A stretch of DNA of 49,628 nt. Source: Thermodesulfobacteriota bacterium. GTDB taxonomy: Bacteria; Desulfobacterota; Thermodesulfobacteria; Thermodesulfobacteriales; Thermodesulfobacteriaceae. Positions 1 to 8,649 of this stretch are shown piece by piece (the first letter of the stretch is position 1; every line of letters begins with the position of its first letter). A program made the translations under genes and the position numbers. Below the pieces are notes generated by a model. It ran no database searches, was not told the origin of the DNA, and worked only from the letters and a program-made list of their open reading frames with translations. The DNA lies in contig JAUQQL010000007.1 in the NCBI GenBank assembly GCA_030578315.1, forward strand, positions 1-49,628, read 5' to 3'.

Positions 1-197
1 TAAAAATCTCATACACTATATAGTAGTTAAATATTTAATTTTTTAAATATTTCTTCTTTATGCTTATAAAAGCTAAAGTTTATAACAAAGCGAAAGTTCT
101 GGAGTATATGAATTTTCGTTAAGGTAAAAAATACCTTAAAGTAATCAAACTAATGAAAGGAAAATTTAAAACTATTTAAGGTTGAGAAGAGAGAATC

Positions 198-851
198 ATG
201 AAAACTTTTATCTTTTTTGATCTTGATGGAACATTACTTGATAGCATGCCTTATCATGCCAAAGCCTGGATTGAGATTTTTTCTCGTTATAATTTAGAAT
301 TTAAAGAAGAAGAAGTTTACCTTTATGAAGGAGCTATAGAATTTGAAACTGTTCAAGAAATTTTTGCTAAAAAAGGAATAAAAATAGAAAAAAAGTTTTT
401 TGAAGAACTTCTAAAAAAGCAAAAGGAGACTTTTATAAATAAATATGCAAAATATGTTAAGCCCTTCCCAGAAGTTCCTGAACTTTTAAAGCATTTAAAA
501 AAAGAAAGAAAAAAACTTGCTTTGGTTACAAGTTCGCACACTGAAATTTTGGAAAAAGTTTTACCAAAGACTTTTCAAGAATTTTTCACTCTAATTCTTA
601 CAGGAGATAAAATCCCTAAGAGAAAACCTCATCCAGCACCATACTTAGAAACTTTAAAGATTCTTAAAGCTTCTCAACATAATTCTTTAGTAGTAGAAAA
701 TTCTCCTGCAGGAGTTATGTCTGCTAAAAATGCTAATTTATTTTGTATAGCCATAACTACAACTCTTTCGGAAAAATATCTTTCTTTTGCTGACCTCATA
801 GTTAAAGATCATTTAGAATTGAAAAAAATATTATTAAATGGAGAAAAATAG
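198..851 (+). CDS. HAD-family phosphatase / beta-phosphoglucomutase-like hydrolase
   Basis: A 217-residue cytosolic HAD-superfamily hydrolase that probably removes phosphate from, or isomerises, a small phosphorylated metabolite. Motif I is DLDGT at residues 8-12 (nucleophile D8, acid D10). A cap domain follows at about 15-85. Motif II is the TSS near residue 111 and the motif III lysine lies in the KRKPHP stretch. Motif IV reads ENSPAG where beta-phosphoglucomutases have EDSxxG, so the second acidic Mg ligand appears as Asn; this makes the exact reaction uncertain. A GAGAG-like ribosome site precedes the ATG. The 3' end overlaps the next gene by 14 bases, so the two are probably co-translated. 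Substrate is not predictable. Confidence 0.85.
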   Translation: MKTFIFFDLDGTLLDSMPYHAKAWIEIFSRYNLEFKEEEVYLYEGAIEFETVQEIFAKKGIKIEKKFFEELLKKQKETFINKYAKYVKPFPEVPELLKHLKKERKKLALVTSSHTEILEKVLPKTFQEFFTLILTGDKIPKRKPHPAPYLETLKILKASQHNSLVVENSPAGVMSAKNANLFCIAITTTLSEKYLSFADLIVKDHLELKKILLNGEK

Positions 852-1797
852 ATTAAAAGGCTTTCAGCAAAAATCATCTTTTTTCGAGGGATATTTTTCT
901 AAATACAAAGATTTAATACCTGAATATGATAAGTTTCTTGAATATTTAAAAACACCTCTTCCTCAGTATTTCAGAATTAACAATCTAAAAGTTTTAGACA
1001 GCAATCATCTTTTAGAATTATTAAAAAACAAATATGGACTTATTTTTGAAGAAGTAAAAAAAGTTCCTCTGTTTTACAAGGTTATAGATAGCAAAGAACC
1101 TTCTTTAGGAAATTTAGAAGAATATGGGTTGGGACTTATTCACTCCATGACTTTAACAAGTAGTCTTCCTGTGATAGCTCTTGACCCAAAGCCTGAAGAG
1201 TTAATTTTAGATCTATGTGCAGCTCCAGGTGGAAAAACTGGTCTTATAGCCATGCTTACCGAAGATAAAGCTGTTGTAGTAGCTAATGATAAAAGAATTG
1301 ACCGTTTAACGGCTTTAGTAGCTAATCTAAAAAGATTAGGAATTACTTGTGTAGTAACTACTTGTTATAGGGGAGAACTTTTTCCCTTAGGTATACCCTT
1401 TCAAAAAGTTATAGTAGATGTTCCTTGCTCAGGAGAAGGAAGATATAGAGTAGGTATGGAAGGTGAAATTTTGTACCAGAAATTTGGAAGAGCTAATCTA
1501 CCTTCTATTCAAAAGGGATTACTTGTAAGAGCTTTTGACTTAGTTCAGCCTGGAGGAATAATTGTTTACAGTACATGTACTATTAATCCTGAAGAAAACG
1601 AAGCAGTAGTGGATTACTTACTTAGAAAAAGACAAGCAGAAATTTTAGACTGGGATTCTCCTTTACCTTATAGAACAGGTTTAACTGAATGGGAAGGTAA
1701 AACATTTCATCCTTCTCTTAAACTTACTAAAAGATTCTACACTCACGAAGTAGAAGCTGTAGGTTTTTATGTAGCTAAGATTAAAAGGTTAATTTGA
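838..1797 (+). CDS. RsmB/NOP (NSUN)-family RNA cytosine-C5 methyltransferase
   Basis: A 319-residue SAM-dependent methyltransferase expected to make 5-methylcytosine in rRNA or tRNA. The SAM loop LDLCAAPGGKT is at about residues 124-134. The two cysteines typical of the family are visible: C197 in DVPCSGEG (motif IV, product release) and C247 in STCTINPEENE (motif VI, nucleophile). There is no N-terminal NusB-like domain, so it is shorter than E. coli RsmB (about 430 residues) and closer to the short archaeal/thermophile NSUN type; the RNA target is open. It starts inside the end of the HAD gene, implying translational coupling. Confidence 0.88.
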   Translation: MEKNRLKGFQQKSSFFEGYFSKYKDLIPEYDKFLEYLKTPLPQYFRINNLKVLDSNHLLELLKNKYGLIFEEVKKVPLFYKVIDSKEPSLGNLEEYGLGLIHSMTLTSSLPVIALDPKPEELILDLCAAPGGKTGLIAMLTEDKAVVVANDKRIDRLTALVANLKRLGITCVVTTCYRGELFPLGIPFQKVIVDVPCSGEGRYRVGMEGEILYQKFGRANLPSIQKGLLVRAFDLVQPGGIIVYSTCTINPEENEAVVDYLLRKRQAEILDWDSPLPYRTGLTEWEGKTFHPSLKLTKRFYTHEVEAVGFYVAKIKRLI

Positions 1798-1952
1798 ATC
1801 GGAAAAAAAAATTTTCTTTGTAAAAAGAGCAATTTACTTTATTTTTCGCAAACCTAAAATTCTTTCTAAATAAAAAGTAAAATTACTTAAAATTTCTATT
1901 TAATAAAGAAAACATTGAATTTTATTTTTAACCTAAGATATAGTAAAAAATA
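1798..1952. other. AT-rich intergenic spacer
   Basis: No open reading frame or RNA is seen between the methyltransferase and the convergent tRNA-Ser gene. The segment is very AT-rich with A and T runs. No clear terminator hairpin was found. Confidence 0.5.
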
Positions 1953-2044
1953 CGGAGGGGGCGGGATTCGAACCCGCGGTACGGGTTTTTAGCCCATACA
2001 TGCGATTTCCAGTCGCACCCCTTCGGCCTCTCGGGCACCCCTCC
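1953..2044 (-). tRNA. tRNA-Ser(GGA)
   Basis: On the minus strand a full class II tRNA folds. The acceptor 5' strand GGAGGGG pairs with CCCCTCC, followed by discriminator G. The anticodon loop contains CTGGAAA, giving anticodon GGA (reads UCC/UCU). A long variable arm follows, and the T arm is GCGGG-TTCGAAT-CCCGC. The long variable arm plus discriminator G are serine identity features. The 3' CCA is not encoded (the next bases are TA). Confidence 0.95.
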
Positions 2045-2097
2045 ATTTAAGGATTATCTGAAATAGCTTTTTTAAAATTTAATATCTCTTTCCCAAT

Positions 2098-2126
2098 TTG
2101 CAAGAGTATAAAAATTAAAGTATAAT
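2098..2126 (+). promoter_or_regulatory. sigma70-type promoter for the DegT aminotransferase
   Basis: TTGCAA (2098-2103) and a perfect TATAAT (2121-2126) are separated by exactly 17 bases. The predicted start of transcription, near 2133, gives a short leader that includes AGGAG at 2157-2161. This placement favours translation starting near 2170 rather than at the GTG at 2245. Confidence 0.65.
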
Positions 2127-2169
2127 ATTTAAAATTATTAAATCTTTTAACTTTAAAGGAGATTTTCTT

Positions 2170-3300
2170 ATTTATATACCTTTTGTAGACTTAAAAAGAA
2201 GTTATTTAATTTATCAAAAAGAATTAGAAGAAGCTGTACTTCAAGTGCTAAGAAGTGGCATTTATCTTAATGGTCCCCAAACTAGAGCAATTGAAGAAAC
2301 ATTAAGTTCTTACTTAGGAGTAAAGTATGCTGTAGGAGTTTCTTCTGGAACAGAAGCTCTTTACCTTATTTTAAAAGCCTTGGAGCTACCTAAAGAAAGT
2401 TATTTTTTAGTTCCTTCTTTTACTTTTATTGCTTCAGCAGAGGTAATTATAAGAGCTGGAATGATTCCTTATTTTTTAGATATAGAAGAATCCACTTATA
2501 ATCTTTCTGTAGGCTCTTTAGAAGATGCTTATAAAAAGTTAACTAAAAAACGAAAGAAAGTTTCTGGAGTTTTAGCCGTAAGTCTTTTTGGTCTTCCAGC
2601 AGATTTAGAAAAGATAGAAATTTTTTGTAAAGAAAGGGAACTTATTTTAGTAGAAGATATTTGTCAAGCTTTTGGAGCCCAAATTGGAGATAGAAAAGCA
2701 GGTACTTTTGGAATAGCTTCCGCTACTTCTTTTTATCCTACCAAACCTTTGTCTGCTTTTGGAGACGGAGGAATGGTCTTTACTAATGATGAAAAACTTG
2801 CTTTTAAGATTAAAATTTTAAAAGAACACGGTCAAACTAAACCTTACTTTTATGAGTACCACGGACAAAATGGAAGAATTGATGAAATTCAATGTGCTGT
2901 TCTTCAAGTAAAATTTAAGTATTTTGAAAAAGAACTTAATTTAAGAAAAAAAATTGTAGAAAAGTATTTGGAAGGATTTAAAGACCTAAGTTCTTATTTA
3001 AAACTTCCTTATTTTCCTTCGGGTTATAAATCTTCTTACGCTTTATTTACTATAAGAACTAAATACAGAGAAGAACTAAAAAAGTTTCTGCAAAAAAATA
3101 AAATAGAAACCGGAATTTACTACTCTTTACCTCTTCATCTTCAACCTGTTTATAAAAAATTAGGCTTTAAAAAAGGCGATTTACCTGTTTGTGAAAAAGT
3201 ATCAGAAGAAGTCTTAAGTTTACCTCTTTATCCTTATTTACGAGACGAAGAAGTAGAATATATTATAACCACGGTTAAAAGTTTTTACCAAAAATTTTAA
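2170..3300 (+). CDS. DegT/DnrJ/EryC1/StrS-family sugar aminotransferase
   Basis: A PLP-dependent aminotransferase that typically aminates nucleotide-linked keto-sugars for polysaccharide or antigen synthesis. The first ATG/GTG/TTG in frame is GTG 2245, but the conserved family N terminus (PFVDLKRSY) is encoded upstream in the same frame from 2179. No ATG, GTG or TTG exists between the upstream stop at 2116 and 2245. AGGAG at 2157-2161 sits 8 bases before ATT at 2170, so I place the start at this rare ATT codon, giving 376 residues. Family motifs include SGTEAL, a VEDICQAFGA stretch, and the PLP lysine in FYPTKPLSAFGDGG. GHG-type substrate-loop residues (EYHGQNGRID) follow. It may be co-expressed with the next gene (13-base gap). 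Confidence 0.85.
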   Translation: MYIPFVDLKRSYLIYQKELEEAVLQVLRSGIYLNGPQTRAIEETLSSYLGVKYAVGVSSGTEALYLILKALELPKESYFLVPSFTFIASAEVIIRAGMIPYFLDIEESTYNLSVGSLEDAYKKLTKKRKKVSGVLAVSLFGLPADLEKIEIFCKERELILVEDICQAFGAQIGDRKAGTFGIASATSFYPTKPLSAFGDGGMVFTNDEKLAFKIKILKEHGQTKPYFYEYHGQNGRIDEIQCAVLQVKFKYFEKELNLRKKIVEKYLEGFKDLSSYLKLPYFPSGYKSSYALFTIRTKYREELKKFLQKNKIETGIYYSLPLHLQPVYKKLGFKKGDLPVCEKVSEEVLSLPLYPYLRDEEVEYIITTVKSFYQKF

Positions 3301-3313
3301 AGGAAGCATTTTT

Positions 3314-4078
3314 ATGAAACCTCTAGTTTTAATTTCTATTCCTTTTGAACTTTTAAAAGAAAAATATATAAATCTGGTATTAGAAAATGCTGTAAATGTA
3401 GAAGTTTCTTTGAAAGCTGAAAATTTGGATTGTTTTACAAGAAAAGATTTTAAAGAAGTAGCTCAACTTTTAAAGTTTAATAACTTAAAAACTACGGTTC
3501 ATTTACCTTTTTTCGACTTATCTATTGGAGCGTTAGATCCTTGGATAAGGAAAATAAGTTTAAAAAGGATTTTCTTTGCTATAGAAAGAGCCAGACTTTT
3601 TGAACCTTTAAATCTTATACTTCACACTGGTTATTATTTAGAACATTATGAGAGACGCGTAGAGTGGTTAAAGTTTTTTAAAGAGGAATTATCCAAGGTT
3701 TTAGAGTGGTGTCAAGAAATGGAACTTGTTCTTTCTCTCGAAAATGTTTTTGAACCGGAACCTGAATTTTTAAAACCTATTTTTGAAACTTTTTCTGGTC
3801 TCTTCTGGTGTTTTGACCCGGCCCATGCAAAGGTCTTTTCTAATAAAGATGAACTTTACTGGTTGGAAGTTCTTCATCCTTTTTTAAAAGAAGTCCACTG
3901 TCACGATAATTTAGGTCAAAGGGACGATCATTTAGCTATTGGGAGGGGAGTAATAAAGTTTGCTGAAATTTTTAATTTCATTAAAAAAAATTCACTTTTG
4001 GAAATTTTACTTACTGTGGAAGCTCACAGTGAAAAAGATGCTCAATTAAGTTGGAAGTATTTAAATGAAGTTTTTTAA
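3314..4078 (+). CDS. sugar phosphate isomerase/epimerase-like TIM-barrel protein
   Basis: A 254-residue protein of the xylose-isomerase-like TIM-barrel superfamily (AP endonuclease family 2 fold). Metal-ligand type residues occur in the expected order: LILHTGYY, SLENVF, CFDPAHA, EVHCHDNLGQRDDH and the terminal TVEAHS. This pattern of H/E/D/H/E suits a divalent-metal isomerase, epimerase or endonuclease; the sequence alone does not choose. It overlaps the following transglycosylase gene by 14 bases and follows the aminotransferase closely, suggesting one operon. Confidence 0.75.
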   Translation: MKPLVLISIPFELLKEKYINLVLENAVNVEVSLKAENLDCFTRKDFKEVAQLLKFNNLKTTVHLPFFDLSIGALDPWIRKISLKRIFFAIERARLFEPLNLILHTGYYLEHYERRVEWLKFFKEELSKVLEWCQEMELVLSLENVFEPEPEFLKPIFETFSGLFWCFDPAHAKVFSNKDELYWLEVLHPFLKEVHCHDNLGQRDDHLAIGRGVIKFAEIFNFIKKNSLLEILLTVEAHSEKDAQLSWKYLNEVF

Positions 4079-5213
4079 ACTTGGATTAATATTTTTGTTA
4101 TTGTTATTTTTTGGAAATTTGGATAAATTAAAAGCTATTGAAAATTTTAAAGAAATTTACTCTGAACGAGTAGAACCTTTTGAAGTTTTTCCAGAAACTT
4201 TAATAAAGAATTTACCTTCTGATATAGATTCTCAAGTAGCTTACTTTTTAAATTACTTTTCTAAAGAAAAAAAAGAAGTTGTTCAGAAATGGCTTAAAAG
4301 AGGAGCGAGATTTTTACCTTACTTTAAAACTATATATCGAGAATATGGACTTCCTGAAGATCTAGTTTATTTAGCTTTGATTGAAAGTGGATGCAACCCT
4401 TTTGCAGTTTCAAAAGCTGGGGCAGTAGGAATCTGGCAGTTTATTGAGGGAACAGCTAAACTTTACAATTTAAAAATTGACTATTGGATTGATGAAAGAA
4501 AAGACTTTATCAAAAGCACTCATGCTTCAGCTAAGTATTTAAAAAAACTTTATGAAATTTTTGGAGATTGGAGAATAGCAGTAGCAAGTTATAATGCTGG
4601 AGAAGGAAGACTTAGTAGAGCTCTAAAAGCTAAAAATTATATTGATTATTGGAAAGTTATGACCTCTGGGATTTTACCTTATGAAACTGTAGCCTACCTT
4701 CCTCAGTGGTTAGCTATTACTATTATAGCAAAAAATCCTGGCAAATATGGTTTTCAAGCTTTTAAGGAAGTGCCTTTAGATTTCGAAGAAATAAATGTAC
4801 CTGGAGGAATAGACCTAAAAATTTTTGCTTTAGCTGGAGAAATTGACTATGAAGAACTGCTTTTACTTAATGCTGAACTTAGAAGAAACATTACTCCTCC
4901 CAATACTTTCTATACTTTAAAAGTGCCTTATGGAACAAAAAACTTAATACAAAAAAATTTTAATAAGATAAAAACTACAATTTTAAAAAAAACTACACCT
5001 TTAGGAACTTATCAAATAGTTACTTTGGATGTAGAAAACAAAGAAATTTCTTCTTCATCTTATAAAGAAATTACTTCAAATGCGCAAGCACAAAATTATA
5101 CTCAAATTTCTAAAAACAAAAGTAAAAAAGTTAAAAGTAAAAGTAAAAAGTCAGTTCTTAAAGAAAAAAAGAGCAAAAAATTTTTTAATCAAAAAAGAAG
5201 AAAGCAGTTATGA
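4065..5213 (+). CDS. membrane-bound lytic transglycosylase (SLT domain, MltD-like)
   Basis: A 382-residue exported murein-cleaving enzyme. Residues 4-17 are a hydrophobic export segment. The SLT catalytic domain spans about residues 88-220, with the catalytic Glu (E107) in ALIESG, then GAVGIWQF and a SYNAGEGR motif. Residues after about 240 resemble the linker region of MltD proteins, but no convincing LysM is visible. The C terminus (about 340-382) is extremely Lys/Ser-rich, probably unstructured and able to bind polyanions. It overlaps its neighbours on both sides (14 bases upstream, 4 bases downstream). Confidence 0.85.
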   Translation: MKFFKLGLIFLLLLFFGNLDKLKAIENFKEIYSERVEPFEVFPETLIKNLPSDIDSQVAYFLNYFSKEKKEVVQKWLKRGARFLPYFKTIYREYGLPEDLVYLALIESGCNPFAVSKAGAVGIWQFIEGTAKLYNLKIDYWIDERKDFIKSTHASAKYLKKLYEIFGDWRIAVASYNAGEGRLSRALKAKNYIDYWKVMTSGILPYETVAYLPQWLAITIIAKNPGKYGFQAFKEVPLDFEEINVPGGIDLKIFALAGEIDYEELLLLNAELRRNITPPNTFYTLKVPYGTKNLIQKNFNKIKTTILKKTTPLGTYQIVTLDVENKEISSSSYKEITSNAQAQNYTQISKNKSKKVKSKSKKSVLKEKKSKKFFNQKRRKQL

Positions 5214-6040
5214 GTTTTAAAAAATATATCATTATAGTAAAAATTGTATGTTTTTTGTTCTTTTTTAGTAATTTGTCTTTAGCTCAGGAAATAGTAGTTT
5301 CAGGCTATGTTTTAGAGAAAATAGTAAAGGAAGTTTTATATGACCGTAAAATAATTATTTTACAACCTACAAAAGGTGAATTTCATTCTTACGAACCTAC
5401 GCCCTCTCAGTGGAATTATATTAAAAAAACTGAACTTCTAGTAATGGTAGGAACAGAATCCTGGGCAAATAAAGTTCTTAATCTGAGAAAAAATAAAACA
5501 ACTCTCACTCTTAGTCAAAATAGAACTCAATTACCAGACACTCATCTTTGGTTTGATTTAGATGCAGTTAAAGACTTGATAGAAAGATTAGTTTCTTACT
5601 TTAAAAATAAAGATCCTCAAAAAGCTTATATTTACGAGAAACGGGCTCAACTTTTTATAGCTAATCTTCAGAAAGTTAAAAATAAATATCAACTTTTAAA
5701 AAACTGTAAGCATAAACAGCTTTATATTCTTGGTCATCCGGTTTTTTACTATCTTCTCAATAACTTAGGAATCGAAGAAGTAGCTCTTTTTAAAAGTCAT
5801 GTTCACGAAGGAGAGATCAGTTTGAAAAAATTGTCTCAAATAGTTGGACAACTTAAGAAAAGTGGAGTAAAAGTAGTTTTCTTTACAGAACCAGAATTTG
5901 AAAGATTGGGCAAATTCTTTAAAGCTCAAGGAATTGAGGTTTTACCTTTACTTTCTGGAGATCTTCCATGGGAAGGCAATTTTATAACTCTTCTTGAAAA
6001 AAACCTTGAAAATTTTAAAATAGGACTTCAATGCAAGTAA
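5210..6040 (+). CDS. metal ABC transporter substrate-binding protein (ZnuA/TroA family)
   Basis: A 276-residue periplasmic protein with an N-terminal signal peptide (about residues 1-25, ending SLAQE). It has the TroA/ZnuA architecture. Possible metal ligands are H in GEFHSYEP, H in LGHPVFYYLL and E in the FFTEPEF segment. The His-rich loop of zinc-specific ZnuA is absent, so Zn versus Mn/Fe cannot be decided. No permease or ATPase genes are adjacent, which is unusual for this family. The start overlaps the transglycosylase stop by 4 bases. Confidence 0.8.
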   Translation: MSFKKYIIIVKIVCFLFFFSNLSLAQEIVVSGYVLEKIVKEVLYDRKIIILQPTKGEFHSYEPTPSQWNYIKKTELLVMVGTESWANKVLNLRKNKTTLTLSQNRTQLPDTHLWFDLDAVKDLIERLVSYFKNKDPQKAYIYEKRAQLFIANLQKVKNKYQLLKNCKHKQLYILGHPVFYYLLNNLGIEEVALFKSHVHEGEISLKKLSQIVGQLKKSGVKVVFFTEPEFERLGKFFKAQGIEVLPLLSGDLPWEGNFITLLEKNLENFKIGLQCK

Positions 6041-6060
6041 AGTATATAAAAGGTTAATAA

Positions 6061-8649
6061 ATGTCTACTACTTTGAAACTAAAAATCCTTTTGCTAATTT
6101 TTCTTTTATTTTTAGCTGGAATTTTACTGTTACCTACATTTGTTTGGGAACTTCCTGCGTGGTTTAAAAAGTATATTTATCGGGGTCAGCTTAAATTGGG
6201 ACTAGATTTAAAAGGAGGTGTTCATCTGGTTTTACAACCAGATTTTAATAAGGCGATACATAATCGTTTGAATAATTATGTAGAAGAAGTTAAAGATAAT
6301 TTTAAAAAAACTGGAATCAATTTTGAAAGTTGGTTTGAAGATTCGAAAGTACTTTTTAAGTTTTACAGAGTTGAAGATTTAGAGTCTTTTAAAAAAGAAG
6401 TGAATAAAGAACTTAAAATTAACCAAGAGTTTCAAAAAGACGGTTTTTGGTTTGTAGAACTTACACTTTCAGAAGAACAGCTTAAGTACATAGAAGATAA
6501 TATTCTAAACCAAGTTCTTGAGGTAATAAGAAACAGAATTGACCAATTTGGAGTGGTGGAACCGGTTATTACTAAACAGGGAAAAGACAAAATCGTAGTA
6601 CAGCTACCAGGATTTAAGGATCCTGAAAGAGCCATCAACATTATTGGGCAAACTGCTCAGTTAGAATTTAAACTAGTAGACGAAGAAACTATGAAAAAGA
6701 CCGACTTTCAAACCCTTATGGATATCTTTATGCAAAAGAAAAAAATTTCTCAGGATGCACCTTTAGAAGAATGGAGAAAATTATTTAAACCTTATATACC
6801 TGAAGACTCGGAATTTTATTTCTTAACTGAAAAAGAGCGAGAAACTGGAAAAGTTTTAAAAAGGCCTATAGTTTTAAAAAAACAAGTTTTACTAACGGGA
6901 GATTATCTTAAGAATGCTCAAGTAAGGATTAATCCTGATTTTAACGAACCCTATGTCTGGCTTCAATTTAATACTCGCGGAGCTAAAATTTTTGAAGCCA
7001 TTACTGAACAATATGTAGGACATCGTTTAGCTATAGTTCTTGATGATGTGGTAAGGTCTGCTCCAGTGATTAGAGAAAAAATTTCGGGAGGAGAGGCTCA
7101 AATTACCGGAAGCTTCACCATGGAAGAAGCTCACGACTTAGCCTTGGTTCTGAGAGCAGGTGCTCTTCCCTCTCCAGTTAAAATTTTACAAAACATAACC
7201 ATTGGTCCCTCCTTAGGAAGGGACTCTATTCAAAAAGGCTTAATTGCAGGTTTAATAGGAGCCTCTTTAGTCATTGTTTTCACTTCTATATATTACAAAA
7301 TTTCAGGAGTTGTGGCAGTTATAGCTTTAGTTTTAAATATTTATTTTCTCTTAGCTTTTCTTTCAGCTTTCCAAGCTACTTTAACACTTCCAGGTATTGC
7401 AGGAATTATCTTGAGCATTGGTATGGGGGTTGATTCCAATGTGCTTATTTTTGAAAGAATAAGAGAGGAACTTAAAGTAGGGCGTTCCCCTTTTTCAGCT
7501 ATTTTTCAAGGTTATTCTAAAGCTTTCTGGACTATTTTTGATGCTCATATCACAGTTTTAATCACTTCTCTCATACTTTTTATTTTTGGAACCGGACCAA
7601 TAAGGGGTTTTGCTGTAACTCTTTCTGTTTCTATCATAGTGAATCTCTTTACTGCTATTTTCGTTACCAAGCTCTTTTACGAATATCTTTATGAAAAAGG
7701 AAAAAACTTTCAAATATCCTTCCTAACTTTACTAAAAGATAAATTATTCAATTTTATGAAATATCAAAAGATTCTTTTAGTTTTTTCAGCTATCTTCTGT
7801 GCTATAGGAATTATAGGAGGAATTTTGACATCTCTGGGAAAAGCTAATCTTGGGATAGACTTTACAGGAGGTATTCTTCTTTATCTAAAAAGTGAAAACC
7901 CTGTTTCCTTAGATAAAATTAGAAAAGTTCTATTAGAAGAAAACATTAGAGACTTTACCCTTCAAGATGTTAAAGAAGAAAACTTGGTCTTGCTAAAGAT
8001 AAAGATTTCTCAAGAATCTCCTTCAGAAGAAGGTAAAAAAGTTTTAAATATTTTAAATACTAAATTTCCAGAATATAAGTTTACTGTAGAGGCTAACGAA
8101 GAAATTGGTTCACTTGTAAGCAAAGAACTTAAAACTAAGGCTCTCTTAGCTATTCTTGGGGCTTTAGCAGGAATCATTCTTTATCTTACTTTTAGATTTA
8201 ATTTTTACTTTGGAATTGCAGCAGGAATAGCTACTTTCCATGATGTACTTTTTGTTTTAGCTGTATTTTATCTTTTAGGAAAAGAAATTAATCTTCTTTT
8301 TATTACTTCTCTTTTAATCATTGCTGGTTATTCTCTAACAGATACAGTGGTTATTTTTGACAGAATTAGAGAAAATATCTTAAATAAAGAATTTAGGGAC
8401 TTTAACCATTTAATCAATATAAGTATTAGTGAAGTTTTTTCAAGAACTATTATTACTACAATTACTACTCTTTTTGGTTCAATAAGTATTTTAATTTTCG
8501 GAGGTGTGGTATTAAGAGATTTTGCTTTAGCTTTGACTATAGGATTTTTAATAGGAACTTACAGTTCTATTTTTGTAGCTTCTCCTATTTTAAAATTTTT
8601 ACATAAAGGTAAAATTCCCAAACTTACTCCCAAAGAGCACCTGCTTTAA
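6061..8649 (+). CDS. secDF: SecD-SecF fused protein translocase subunit
   Basis: An 862-residue inner-membrane protein that uses the proton gradient to aid Sec-dependent export. The N-terminal half is SecD: TM1 at 7-30, LGLDLKGGVHL near residues 48-58, a large periplasmic P1 domain, then five TM segments containing GIAGIILSIGMGVDSNVLIFERIREE. The C-terminal half (from about 565) is SecF: TM, GIDFTGG, then five TM segments with the matching DTVVIFDRIREN motif. Bacteria often carry secD and secF as separate genes; the fused form is known in several phyla. An AAGG site precedes the ATG. The 3' end overlaps convergent fmt by 26 bases. Confidence 0.95.
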   Translation: MSTTLKLKILLLIFLLFLAGILLLPTFVWELPAWFKKYIYRGQLKLGLDLKGGVHLVLQPDFNKAIHNRLNNYVEEVKDNFKKTGINFESWFEDSKVLFKFYRVEDLESFKKEVNKELKINQEFQKDGFWFVELTLSEEQLKYIEDNILNQVLEVIRNRIDQFGVVEPVITKQGKDKIVVQLPGFKDPERAINIIGQTAQLEFKLVDEETMKKTDFQTLMDIFMQKKKISQDAPLEEWRKLFKPYIPEDSEFYFLTEKERETGKVLKRPIVLKKQVLLTGDYLKNAQVRINPDFNEPYVWLQFNTRGAKIFEAITEQYVGHRLAIVLDDVVRSAPVIREKISGGEAQITGSFTMEEAHDLALVLRAGALPSPVKILQNITIGPSLGRDSIQKGLIAGLIGASLVIVFTSIYYKISGVVAVIALVLNIYFLLAFLSAFQATLTLPGIAGIILSIGMGVDSNVLIFERIREELKVGRSPFSAIFQGYSKAFWTIFDAHITVLITSLILFIFGTGPIRGFAVTLSVSIIVNLFTAIFVTKLFYEYLYEKGKNFQISFLTLLKDKLFNFMKYQKILLVFSAIFCAIGIIGGILTSLGKANLGIDFTGGILLYLKSENPVSLDKIRKVLLEENIRDFTLQDVKEENLVLLKIKISQESPSEEGKKVLNILNTKFPEYKFTVEANEEIGSLVSKELKTKALLAILGALAGIILYLTFRFNFYFGIAAGIATFHDVLFVLAVFYLLGKEINLLFITSLLIIAGYSLTDTVVIFDRIRENILNKEFRDFNHLINISISEVFSRTIITTITTLFGSISILIFGGVVLRDFALALTIGFLIGTYSSIFVASPILKFLHKGKIPKLTPKEHLL

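Noticed and set aside
119-139. 8-bp hairpin TTAAGGTA/TACCTTAA near the left edge
   Set aside because: It has an A5 loop, no T-run on either strand and no clear gene relation; probably chance in AT-rich DNA.
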